Positions 8,791 to 16,877 of a stretch of 64,000 bases of DNA are shown in pieces. The notes beneath the pieces are model-generated. The model did not search any database. It saw only the letters and a program-made list of their open reading frames with translations, and was not told where the DNA came from. This DNA is from Phycisphaerales bacterium (lineage in GTDB: Bacteria > Planctomycetota > Phycisphaerae > Phycisphaerales > SM1A02), in the NCBI GenBank assembly GCA_009691725.1, contig SIAP01000001.1, forward strand, positions 1 through 64,000, given 5' to 3'. Position 1 is the stretch's first letter, and the number at the start of each line of letters is the position of its first letter. A program made the translations under genes and the position numbers.

Positions 8791-10137
8791 ATGAGCGAAG
8801 TGAATAAAGCGGATCCCTCAACCGACGGCAAAGATCGAACAACAAGGGGCGCCCAGCTGGAAACCCAGCTGGAAACCCAGCTGGAAACCCAGCTGGGCAC
8901 ATCGCTGGGAACGCCAGACTTTGCACGGTTGCACATCTGGCAGATCCAGGCATTTCGGGACTTTCTCGTCGTCGGCGTCATCGTTGGAGTGATTTGGGCT
9001 GGATATGCGATGCGGTTTGTGACGGTCCCGCTCCTACTTGCCTTCGCCTTGGCGTACCTCGTGGAACCGCTTGTTCGGTGGCTCTGCCGAGTTCTGAAAC
9101 TCTCGCGGCCTCTGGCAGTCTCGCTCATTCTCGTGTTGTCAGGCATCGGAGCGGTTGCGGGCGCATTGCTTGTGGTGCCTCCGATCATCGCGCAGACCAT
9201 CGATGTTTCCAACAGTGTGCGCGAGGGGAAGTTCGATGTGTGGATCAATCGGGTCCAGGCGGTTCTACCCACGCAGTATCAGGCAGATGTAGATCGAGCC
9301 CGACAGTTTTTTGGAATTGCCACTGTGGAGACCAAGGAGTCGCCGACCCAGAACTCTGCGCCAGTGGAGTCTGTCCTTTCGGTGAACGCGACTCCCACCA
9401 CAGCGCCAAACGCCGACATATCCATCGTGCAGTCACTGGTCAGCCCGACCGCACAGTCTGCACTCTGGAAGGTGCTCGATTTTTCAGGTCTTGTCTTTGC
9501 GTCCGTACTCATTCCCTTCTACTTTTGGTTTTTCAGTGTGGGATTTCCCGGTGCGCTCCAATTCCTTGGAAAACTCGTCCCGACATCCCACCAACCCAAG
9601 GTCTTTCGACTTGCCTCTGAAATGGACGCGGCGGTTGCAGGATTTATGCGCGGTCGGATCCTCATCGCTGCTGGGATGGGAGTCATGTTTGCCGGCGGTT
9701 GGGTCATCAACGGTGTGCCCTATGCGTTGACACTTGGGCTCCTCGCTGGAATCCTCTCGATTGTGCCATACCTCGGCGCAGTGGTGGTGCTGCCTGCGGT
9801 CGGGCTCTTGGCGGCATCACAACTCTCCGTCGAGGAGTCCCACCGGCTCGCGTGGTACTGGATCGTTGGAGGGCCACCACTCGTTTTCGTCATCGTGCAA
9901 TCCATCGAGGGGTATCTGCTGACCCCAATTTTTGCAGGTCGTGCGACAAACCTCGGACCCGTGTCGATCTTTGTTGCAGTCCTTGCTGGGGCAAGTGTCG
10001 CTGGACTCTACGGAATGTTGTTGGCGATTCCGGTCGCAGCATGCACGAAGATCCTTATGAAGGAAACGATGATGCCAGCGTTGCGCAATTGGGCTGAAGG
10101 TCGTTCAGCTGACCCGTTGCCCATGCGCCGCGAATAG
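8791..10137 (+). CDS. AI-2E-family transporter (TqsA/YdiK-like permease)
   Basis: 448-residue polytopic membrane protein of the AI-2E transporter family (PF01594), whose members export autoinducer-2, act as Na+/H+ antiporters or have unknown substrates. Hydrophobic pairs occur near residues 50-90 and 105-130, a soluble loop near 135-225, then a helical bundle to the C-terminus. Family motifs include VPLLLAFALAYLVEPLV, GRILIAAGMGVMFAGGW, IVPYLGAVVVLP and EGYLLTPIFAGRATNLGPVS. The cytoplasmic N-terminal tail holds a 12-bp tandem repeat (residues 22-41). ATG at 8791 lies 3 bp after the previous stop. The gene converges on ffh with 4 bp between the two. Substrate unknown. Confidence 0.9.
   Translation: MSEVNKADPSTDGKDRTTRGAQLETQLETQLETQLGTSLGTPDFARLHIWQIQAFRDFLVVGVIVGVIWAGYAMRFVTVPLLLAFALAYLVEPLVRWLCRVLKLSRPLAVSLILVLSGIGAVAGALLVVPPIIAQTIDVSNSVREGKFDVWINRVQAVLPTQYQADVDRARQFFGIATVETKESPTQNSAPVESVLSVNATPTTAPNADISIVQSLVSPTAQSALWKVLDFSGLVFASVLIPFYFWFFSVGFPGALQFLGKLVPTSHQPKVFRLASEMDAAVAGFMRGRILIAAGMGVMFAGGWVINGVPYALTLGLLAGILSIVPYLGAVVVLPAVGLLAASQLSVEESHRLAWYWIVGGPPLVFVIVQSIEGYLLTPIFAGRATNLGPVSIFVAVLAGASVAGLYGMLLAIPVAACTKILMKETMMPALRNWAEGRSADPLPMRRE
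8854..8913 (+). repeat. 12-bp tandem repeat in the AI-2E permease gene (5 units)
   Basis: Three perfect CAGCTGGAAACC units, then CAGCTGGGCACA and TCGCTGGGAACG, in frame, encoding QLET three times, QLGT and SLGT in the N-terminal tail before the first membrane helix. Confidence 0.95.
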
Positions 10138-10141
10138 CACA

Positions 10142-11605
10142 CTAGCGGCGGGGGCGTTGCTTGAATCGTGGCTTGGCACTTTCCGAACGCGCGCCGCCGA
10201 CTGGTGCACCCATTCCAGGGACTCCGCCCCCAGCAGCCATCTCGCGCATCGCATTCATCTTGCCTGCCATTCCGCCCGAACTCATCTGCTTCATCATCTT
10301 CTGCATCATCTCGAACTGTTTGGTGAGCCTGCCAACCTCCATCGGATCGGTTCCACTGCCCGCAGCAATTCGCTTCACGCGACTGCGGTCGATGAGGGTT
10401 GGCGTCGCGCGCTCCCTCTTGGTCATCGAACGAATCATTCCCTCAATGCGATCGAACTGGTTTTCGTCGATGTCAATGTCCTTCACCATCGACCCGACTC
10501 CGGGAAGGAGCCCGAGCAGTTGTTTCAGCGGACCCATCTTGCGCAGCGACTTCAGTTGCCCGAGAAAATCATCCATGTCGATTTGACCACGCGCCATCTT
10601 GGCAGCGAGTGCCGCGGCCTCTTTCTCATCGACATGTCCTTGAGCCTTCTCGACAAGCGACACCACGTCTCCCATTCCCAAGATTCGCCCCGCCATGCGC
10701 TGTGGGTCGAATTCATCCAACCCATCCCACCGCTCGCTGATTCCCACAAACTTCACGGGAGCCCCTGTGACACGACGAACGCTCAGTGCAGCACCGCCTC
10801 TGGTATCGGAATCCAACTTGGTGAGGATGACGCCGTCGATGGTGAGTCGCTGATGGAATGCCTTGGCGCTGTTGGCGGCATCCTGTCCAGTCATGGCATC
10901 GACAACCAAGAGGATTTCATGGGGCTCAACCGAAGTGTTGATCGATTCCAGTTCGCGCATCAACGCATCGTCGATGTGCAATCGGCCGGCAGTATCAACG
11001 ATGAGCACATCGAATCGCTCGTCGCGTGCCTTGCGCAGCGCGCGTTGCGCAACTCCGACCGCATTGCCGACTCCTGATCCATGCGCACGACATTGGTCTG
11101 GTTCGCCGTGAAATGCGATGCGACTTCCTCCAGCGGCGGCCGCCGCGTCGTGGATCACCACGCGCAACTGCTCGACTGCTGCTGGGCGCTGCAAATCGCA
11201 GGCGGCAACAAGCACGCTCTTGCCGCGCTTCCCAAGCCATGCGGCGAGCTTGCCACAAGTGGTTGTCTTGCCCGCGCCCTGCAGACCGCAGAGCATGACG
11301 ATGGTTGGCCCAGGCTCGACAAACGAAATGCGTGATGCGGTCGAACCCATCAGCGCCACCAATTGTCGATGCACGATGCCAATCATCTGCTCTTCAGGGC
11401 GCAGACTCTGCAGGACTTCCGTTCCGAGAGCCTCCTCAAGCACATCGCTGCAAAACTCTTTGACGATGGCTGCGTTGACATCCGCCTCAAGGAGTGCGGT
11501 TTCGATGGTCGACATCGCATCGCGAACATTGGACTGCGAGATTCGCCCTCGTCCGCTGAGTGATCGAAGGGCGCCTGAAAGTCTCTCGGTCAATGAGTCA
11601 AACAT
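10142..11605 (-). CDS. ffh: Signal recognition particle protein Ffh
   Basis: 487-residue SRP54-type GTPase that binds 4.5S RNA and nascent signal sequences and delivers ribosomes to FtsY at the membrane. Order: N domain (MFDSLTERLSGALRSLSGRG), G domain with P-loop GLQGAGKTTTCGKLA near residue 108, DTAGRLHID near 205 and TKLDSDTRGGAAL near 260, then a Met-rich M domain (FEMMQKMMKQMSSGGMAG) and a basic tail (KPRFKQRPRR). Length is normal (450-490). No SRP RNA gene was recognised nearby. It lies 41 bp after polX on the same strand. Confidence 0.98.
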   Translation of the reverse strand: MFDSLTERLSGALRSLSGRGRISQSNVRDAMSTIETALLEADVNAAIVKEFCSDVLEEALGTEVLQSLRPEEQMIGIVHRQLVALMGSTASRISFVEPGPTIVMLCGLQGAGKTTTCGKLAAWLGKRGKSVLVAACDLQRPAAVEQLRVVIHDAAAAAGGSRIAFHGEPDQCRAHGSGVGNAVGVAQRALRKARDERFDVLIVDTAGRLHIDDALMRELESINTSVEPHEILLVVDAMTGQDAANSAKAFHQRLTIDGVILTKLDSDTRGGAALSVRRVTGAPVKFVGISERWDGLDEFDPQRMAGRILGMGDVVSLVEKAQGHVDEKEAAALAAKMARGQIDMDDFLGQLKSLRKMGPLKQLLGLLPGVGSMVKDIDIDENQFDRIEGMIRSMTKRERATPTLIDRSRVKRIAAGSGTDPMEVGRLTKQFEMMQKMMKQMSSGGMAGKMNAMREMAAGGGVPGMGAPVGGARSESAKPRFKQRPRR

Positions 11606-11646
11606 GAGTGTTTGATCCTAGCGGAGCGCTCAAGCCAGCACAGCGC

Positions 11647-13434
11647 TCACGAATTGCTCCGACTCGGCCGATTGCCAAGAGCAGTGCGCTTGCGAGCGAG
11701 CCATGCGTGCAATTGTGGCGCGGGCCATGTGTTGATACATCCCGCTGCGATCACGCCGCCACGCCGTGCGGTGGCGATCCCCAATTCGAGATTGTCTGCG
11801 TCCTCGACCCTGTGAATATCGCAGTCGATCGCGATCAGGCAGCCCGCACGTGTTGCGGTGCGAACATGGCTATCTCGAAGATCAAGTCGCATCGCGTGGC
11901 AATTGATCTCAAGCGCTGTACCGCATTCGCGAGCAGCCTCGCACAGCAGGTCCATATCCGGCTCGAGTCCAGATCGACCGTTGATGATCCGACCAGTTGG
12001 ATGCCCCAGAATGTGCACAAGTGGGTGGCGGATCGCAGCGAGAAGTCGTGCGGTCGCCGCTTCGCGCGACTGTTTGAGCGCAGTGTGCGGACTTGCGACC
12101 ACAACATCCAGTCGAGCGAGTGTGTCGTCATCGTAATCCAGTCGTCCATCCGCAAGAATGTCGACCTCACTCCCCGCAAGAATTCGGATGCCGCCAAGGT
12201 CTGCTTCGACCTCGCGGATGGCGTCAATGTGGCGCAGGAGTCGGTCGATCGAGAGACCATTTGCTTGGGCACTCGCCCGACTGTGGTCGGTGACTGCAAT
12301 CGTGTGGAATCCCCGTGATTTCGCAAGTTCAGCAAGTTCGCGGATCGACAGCGAGCCATCACTTGCAGTGGTGTGCGCATGGAGTTCGGCGCAGACATCA
12401 CCGACGTCGATCAACTGTGGAGGTTCCCTCGTGAAGTCTGTGGTGTAGGTCTCACGCAATTCTGGCGGGTAACAGGGAAGGTCGAGCGCGTGGTAGATCG
12501 ACTCTTCGCTCTCGGCTGCAATGAGCGCGAGTTCACTCCCGTCAGCGAGGTCAGGCGGAGTGCGAAAGAGACCGTACTCGTTGAGGCGCATGTTTCGTTC
12601 GATCGCCCGCTCGCGCAGGAAAATGTTGTGGTCCTTGCTCCCGGTGAAATACATCAGCGCGGCGCCAAAGGCATCATCGCGAACAATGCGCAGATCCACT
12701 TGGATTCCTACCCGCAGTTGAACTGCACACTTGGTCTCTCCCTGCACGAGCACTTTGGCGATCTCATGCGACTTCAAGAATGCTTCGCGCGCCGCAGTTG
12801 GATTGGTGGTCGAGACCAGCAGGTCAAGATCGCCCACGCTCTCGCGACCTCGTCGCGCGCTACCAGCGAACGCGGTGCGGATCGAACCATCCGCGCACGC
12901 CAATCGCGCGAGAATTGCACGAGCCCACGGGAGCGCCTCGCCGAGCCGGTACCGAGTGGGATTCGCAGCCGCGGCCACATGAGCCGCAGCAGCGTCGCGC
13001 AGGTTCGCGATGGTCTTTGCTCCCATGCGGGGAATGCTGGCGAGCGCCCCGGAATCGATGGCGGCGAGCAGATCGTCCAGCGATGTCACCTTTGCCTCAT
13101 CCCAGAGGAGCTTGACCGTTTTGGGGCCGAGCCCTTGGAGTGTGAGAAGTGCAGGAAGCCCAACTGGGATTTTCCCGCGCAATGCTTCGAGTTCCGAGAT
13201 CGCGCCCGTGGTTTCGAGTTCGATGATCTTTGCAGCGGTGCCCTCACCAATCCCATCGATCTCTCGCAGTTTCGCAGGTGTTTCACGAGCCAACTTGCCC
13301 AAATCGGCAGACTCATCTTCGCAGACACGCGCTGCCTTGCGATAGGCGTTCACTTTGAAGCCGTTCGCACCAGTGATTTCCAGGAAATCAGCGATGGTGA
13401 AGAATGCCGCTGCACACTCTTTGTTGGTCGCCAC
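11647..13434 (-). CDS. polX: Family X DNA polymerase with PHP domain (PolX)
   Basis: 595-residue bacterial PolX, a gap-filling repair polymerase. N-terminal helix-hairpin-helix region (INGANGF-type start, IDGIGEGTAAKIIELE at about residues 55-70, LQGLGPKTVKLL later), nucleotidyltransferase palm with GSARRGRESVGDLDLLVS (paired metal-binding Asp), and a C-terminal PHP phosphoesterase domain from about residue 340 with AELHAHTTASDGS, VTDHSRAS, GSEVDIL and ASPHTALKQ. The PHP histidines are intact, so a 3'-5' exonuclease or 3'-end processing activity is likely. It lies between tRNA-Arg and ffh on the minus strand. Confidence 0.97.
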   Translation of the reverse strand: MATNKECAAAFFTIADFLEITGANGFKVNAYRKAARVCEDESADLGKLARETPAKLREIDGIGEGTAAKIIELETTGAISELEALRGKIPVGLPALLTLQGLGPKTVKLLWDEAKVTSLDDLLAAIDSGALASIPRMGAKTIANLRDAAAAHVAAAANPTRYRLGEALPWARAILARLACADGSIRTAFAGSARRGRESVGDLDLLVSTTNPTAAREAFLKSHEIAKVLVQGETKCAVQLRVGIQVDLRIVRDDAFGAALMYFTGSKDHNIFLRERAIERNMRLNEYGLFRTPPDLADGSELALIAAESEESIYHALDLPCYPPELRETYTTDFTREPPQLIDVGDVCAELHAHTTASDGSLSIRELAELAKSRGFHTIAVTDHSRASAQANGLSIDRLLRHIDAIREVEADLGGIRILAGSEVDILADGRLDYDDDTLARLDVVVASPHTALKQSREAATARLLAAIRHPLVHILGHPTGRIINGRSGLEPDMDLLCEAARECGTALEINCHAMRLDLRDSHVRTATRAGCLIAIDCDIHRVEDADNLELGIATARRGGVIAAGCINTWPAPQLHAWLARKRTALGNRPSRSNS

Positions 13435-13475
13435 GGGTACTCCTGCGAGAGGACGAAGAACGAGAGAAAGGGAAG

Positions 13476-13549
13476 CGCGGCCAGCAGGACTCGAACCTGC
13501 AACCCCGAGCTTCGTAGGCTCGTGCTCTATCCAGTTGAGCTATGGCCGC
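13476..13549 (-). tRNA. tRNA-Arg (anticodon ACG)
   Basis: 74-nt cloverleaf read on the minus strand. The acceptor stem pairs GCGGCCA (13549-13543) with TGGCCGC (13483-13477), followed by discriminator G. The anticodon stem CGAGC/GCTCG encloses loop CTACGAA, giving ACG (A34 read as inosine, CGN codons). The T arm has GGTTCGAGTCC. No encoded CCA. Confidence 0.95.
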
Positions 13550-13624
13550 GAGATTTCGGATCATAGCAATCCCATCAAGACGATGAGACGACCCAGTCAG
13601 CGCGATGCGAACCAGCGCGACGCA

Positions 13625-15232
13625 TCACGGCGCCGCAGGATCGACTGGTGTCGACTCTGACTGCGCGGACGTTGTGACCACGGGAGTGCGCTGAATCGCG
13701 CAGCGCGCCGCCTCCACCAATATCCCTGCACCTGCTGAGATGACGATGGTGCCGACGCCCAGTACCACCGCCGTGACCTGCGGCCACCGACTGGGAGTTG
13801 CGGTCACCTCTTCGCTTCGTGCAGCGGGCGGAGACACCAACGGCACGAGTGCCAAACGAAGGTAGTAGAGGGCGCTGACAGCACTATTGAGCACCGCAGC
13901 GAGGACCAGCCCAAACTGGTCCGCTTCGAACGCAGCAATGAAGAGATAGATCTTGCCAAAGAACCCGATGAATGGCGGCATGCCAACAAGGGAGGCCGCC
14001 GAGAGCGCGAGCATCCACGCCATCACTGGATGGCGAACTCGAAGTCCAGTGAGGTCGTCGAATGAGTTGAGCTCTTCGCCCTTTCGCTCGAGTGCGCAGA
14101 GTGCTGCAAATGCCGCAGTCGTCATCACTCCATATGCGACGAGATAGAAGTACAGCGCTTCGATGCCACCCTGTGCGCCGGCGATCAACCCAAGGATGAG
14201 GTACCCCGAATGTGCGATCGAACTGTACGCAAGCATGCGTTTGATCGAAGTCTGAAGCAAGGCGCCGATGTTCCCGAGTGTCATCGTCAAGATCGCAATC
14301 ATCCACAGGATTGCAGCGATCGAGGTCGGCAGTCCTTGGTAGGTGACGCGCACCCCATCCGCCGCGATCAGTGAGTGTCCGCTCCATCCAACGCAGGTGA
14401 GGATCAGAATGAGTGCCGTAAAACCCGCAACCTTTGGAACGAAGGAGAGAAACGCCGTGACATGCGTGGGAGCACCCTCGTACACATCCGGGGCGTAAAA
14501 GTGCATCGGAACAGCCGTGATCTTGAAACAAAGTCCAAGGATCGACAGCACGAGTCCAATCGTGGCCAGTGTGTCAATACCACTGCCCGCAGACTGCACA
14601 GCGAGCGCATCGCGTATGGCTGCGAACTCCAACGAGCCTGTCGAACCATAGATCAACGCGAAGCCGTAGAGAAACACTGCGGTGGACATTGCTCCGAGAA
14701 AGAAGTACTTGACTCCAGCCTCGTGGTTGCGTGCGCCTGTTCCACCCACTGCGACCATGATGTAGGTTGGGAGTGACACCAACTCGATGGCGAGGAAGAG
14801 CCAGATCAGATCATTCGCATTGCACAGCAACATTGCGCCCATGAGGCTCAACAGGAAGAATGCGTAGTACTCGCCTTGGACGACCCGCTGCGGATCAAAT
14901 GCCATTCGGCCACGTGCGACCGACTCCTCCAAGCGACGATCGACTGCACCGACCGACAAGAGCACGAGCCACACGCCAATGCCGGCGAGGAGTGGTTTCA
15001 CAAATCGACCAACCATCGGCAGCAGGAGTTGCGCTGCCTGCGCATTTTCAGCCGACCATGTGGCGCCGACTGCCGCGATGGATGCGATGAGCACTGCGCA
15101 CGTCACAAATGGCAGCGACGATCGGATCGCATGATTCCGTGAGAGTCCAAGGACAGCCACCAGCACCGCTCCCGCGAAGAGAATCATCTCGGGAACAAGC
15201 AGAATCAAACGGGGTGACATTGCCTCAATCAT
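13625..15232 (-). CDS. nuoN: NADH-quinone oxidoreductase subunit N
   Basis: 535-residue antiporter-like subunit of the complex I membrane arm, one of the proton-pumping modules, with about 14 hydrophobic helices. Recognisable parts: YYAFFLLSLMGAMLLCNAND, LFLAIELVSLPTYIMVA (conserved Glu), GVKYFFLGAMSTAVFLYG, FKITAVPMHFYAPDVYEGAP and AYSSIAHSGYLILGL. It is the last gene of nuoJKLMN, starting 6 bp after the nuoM stop. The C-terminus has a hydrophilic extension (about 40 residues, Thr/Ser/Pro-rich) beyond the usual end. Confidence 0.97.
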   Translation of the reverse strand: MIEAMSPRLILLVPEMILFAGAVLVAVLGLSRNHAIRSSLPFVTCAVLIASIAAVGATWSAENAQAAQLLLPMVGRFVKPLLAGIGVWLVLLSVGAVDRRLEESVARGRMAFDPQRVVQGEYYAFFLLSLMGAMLLCNANDLIWLFLAIELVSLPTYIMVAVGGTGARNHEAGVKYFFLGAMSTAVFLYGFALIYGSTGSLEFAAIRDALAVQSAGSGIDTLATIGLVLSILGLCFKITAVPMHFYAPDVYEGAPTHVTAFLSFVPKVAGFTALILILTCVGWSGHSLIAADGVRVTYQGLPTSIAAILWMIAILTMTLGNIGALLQTSIKRMLAYSSIAHSGYLILGLIAGAQGGIEALYFYLVAYGVMTTAAFAALCALERKGEELNSFDDLTGLRVRHPVMAWMLALSAASLVGMPPFIGFFGKIYLFIAAFEADQFGLVLAAVLNSAVSALYYLRLALVPLVSPPAARSEEVTATPSRWPQVTAVVLGVGTIVISAGAGILVEAARCAIQRTPVVTTSAQSESTPVDPAAP

Positions 15233-15238
15233 TGGACC

Positions 15239-16876
15239 TCACTCATTGGTCGCTCGCTCGTGGTCATTGACACTCGTCGTCGTTGTCAATTCGGGTGCGG
15301 ACGTGTGTTCCAGGTGGCGGCGAACTTCCTGCGGATAATGGGTGAGCATCCGCGCTGCGCAGGGAGCGATCGCGTCAAGCATCGGCTTTGGCTGGATGCC
15401 GAGCCAAATGCAGGCGATGGCAATTGGAGTCAAGATTGCGATCTCTCGAAAACACAGGTCTGGGCTCAGTGATGGGACGCCGCTCACGTGAGGATGATGT
15501 GTCGCACCATCATGTGGTTCGCGCAGCGGGCCCCACACCAATTTTCCCAGGAGAATCAAGAGATACATCGCAGAGAAGATGAGTCCCAAGCCGGCAACGA
15601 TTGCGTACCACGGACCGAGGACGCCTGGATATCCGGACTGTCCATCATGTTCTGCAGTAAATGCGCCGCCCAGACAGAGGAACTCTCCGATGAATCCATT
15701 GAGCCCAGGCAGACCAATGCTCGCCAGCGTGAAGAGCACCATAAAACACGCCCAAATCGGCATGCGCTTTGCCAATCCACCCAACACATCTGTGTCCTTG
15801 GTGTGATAGCGCTCGTAGAACATCCCGATGCAGAAGAAGAGCGCACCTGTCGATAGCCCATGGTTCACCATGTAGAAAACCGCACCCTCTGCGCCCATGG
15901 GATTGAGCGCGAAGAGTCCGAGCATGCAGAGCCCAAGATGCGCAACGGACGAGTACGCGACCAGTTTCTTCGCATCGGTTTGCACCCAGCAGATCAGCGA
16001 TCCATAGAGAATGGCGATGATCGCAAGAACCGCGACGACGGTCATGAGTTCGGCGCCACCAGCGGGCGCCATCGGAAGTGCGAATCGATAGTTTCCGTAG
16101 GTTCCAAGTTTCAGCATCGCAGAAGCGAGAATGACTGAACCAGCGGTGGGAGCCTGATCATGGGCAAGTGGGAGCCATGTGTGCAGTGGGAAGAGCGGAA
16201 CTTTGACCGCAAATCCAACCATCAATGCTGCGAAGAGCCAGTATTGATTTGCTGCGGGCAAGCGCACCGACGCGTCGATGAGCGAATCAATATCGAAGTT
16301 CCACGCACCCGATGTGATGCGAAGTTCCCAGGCCACATACAGCAGTGAGGCGAGCATGAACATCGACCCAAGAAAGGTGTACAGAAACATCTTGAGCGCA
16401 GCGACTCGCCGTTCTGTGCCGCCATAGATGGCGATGATGAGGGTCATCGGCACGAGTGTGAACTCGTACCCGATGTAAAAGAGGATTGCGTCCCGCGCCG
16501 CAAAGGCGAGGATGATCGACGAGCCTAGGAGCAGGAACCAACCGTAGTACTCCTTGCTGCGCTGGGTGATTGCGGTGAATGATCCGAGGATGCACAGCGG
16601 CATCAAGAAAGCAGTCAGCAGTGCAAGGAGCAGCGAGACTGTGTCGAATCCGACAGAAAGTGTGATGCCGGCCGCAGGGATCCACGCTGGTCCCGAGACG
16701 GATGGAAAGTGCTCGGCAGTATTCCAGGCTGGGAAGTTCCAGGCGAAAATGGCAAGTGCCGCCAGTGAAACGCTCGTCCCCACCAATGCAGTCAGGCGGG
16801 CACTCTTGGCGGATCCCAATGCCACCACGCACGCCGCAAGGACTGGGAACAGAATGCTGATCCAGATCATGAGCAT
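15239..16876 (-). CDS. nuoM: NADH-quinone oxidoreductase subunit M
   Basis: 545-residue complex I antiporter-like subunit. Motifs include YIGYEFTLVPMTLIIAIYGG (conserved Glu), FAVKVPLFPLHTWLPLAHDQ (proton-channel Lys), AYSSVAHLGLCMLGL and FNGFIGEF-type GLNGFIGEFLCL. A second-half Lys and Glu pair typical of the family is compatible with the sequence. It starts 1 bp before the nuoL stop region and ends 6 bp before nuoN, so it is clearly within one transcription unit. The C-terminal tail is hydrophilic (Thr/Asp-rich) and longer than in E. coli. Confidence 0.97.
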   Translation of the reverse strand: MLMIWISILFPVLAACVVALGSAKSARLTALVGTSVSLAALAIFAWNFPAWNTAEHFPSVSGPAWIPAAGITLSVGFDTVSLLLALLTAFLMPLCILGSFTAITQRSKEYYGWFLLLGSSIILAFAARDAILFYIGYEFTLVPMTLIIAIYGGTERRVAALKMFLYTFLGSMFMLASLLYVAWELRITSGAWNFDIDSLIDASVRLPAANQYWLFAALMVGFAVKVPLFPLHTWLPLAHDQAPTAGSVILASAMLKLGTYGNYRFALPMAPAGGAELMTVVAVLAIIAILYGSLICWVQTDAKKLVAYSSVAHLGLCMLGLFALNPMGAEGAVFYMVNHGLSTGALFFCIGMFYERYHTKDTDVLGGLAKRMPIWACFMVLFTLASIGLPGLNGFIGEFLCLGGAFTAEHDGQSGYPGVLGPWYAIVAGLGLIFSAMYLLILLGKLVWGPLREPHDGATHHPHVSGVPSLSPDLCFREIAILTPIAIACIWLGIQPKPMLDAIAPCAARMLTHYPQEVRRHLEHTSAPELTTTTSVNDHERATNE

Positions 16877-16877
16877 G

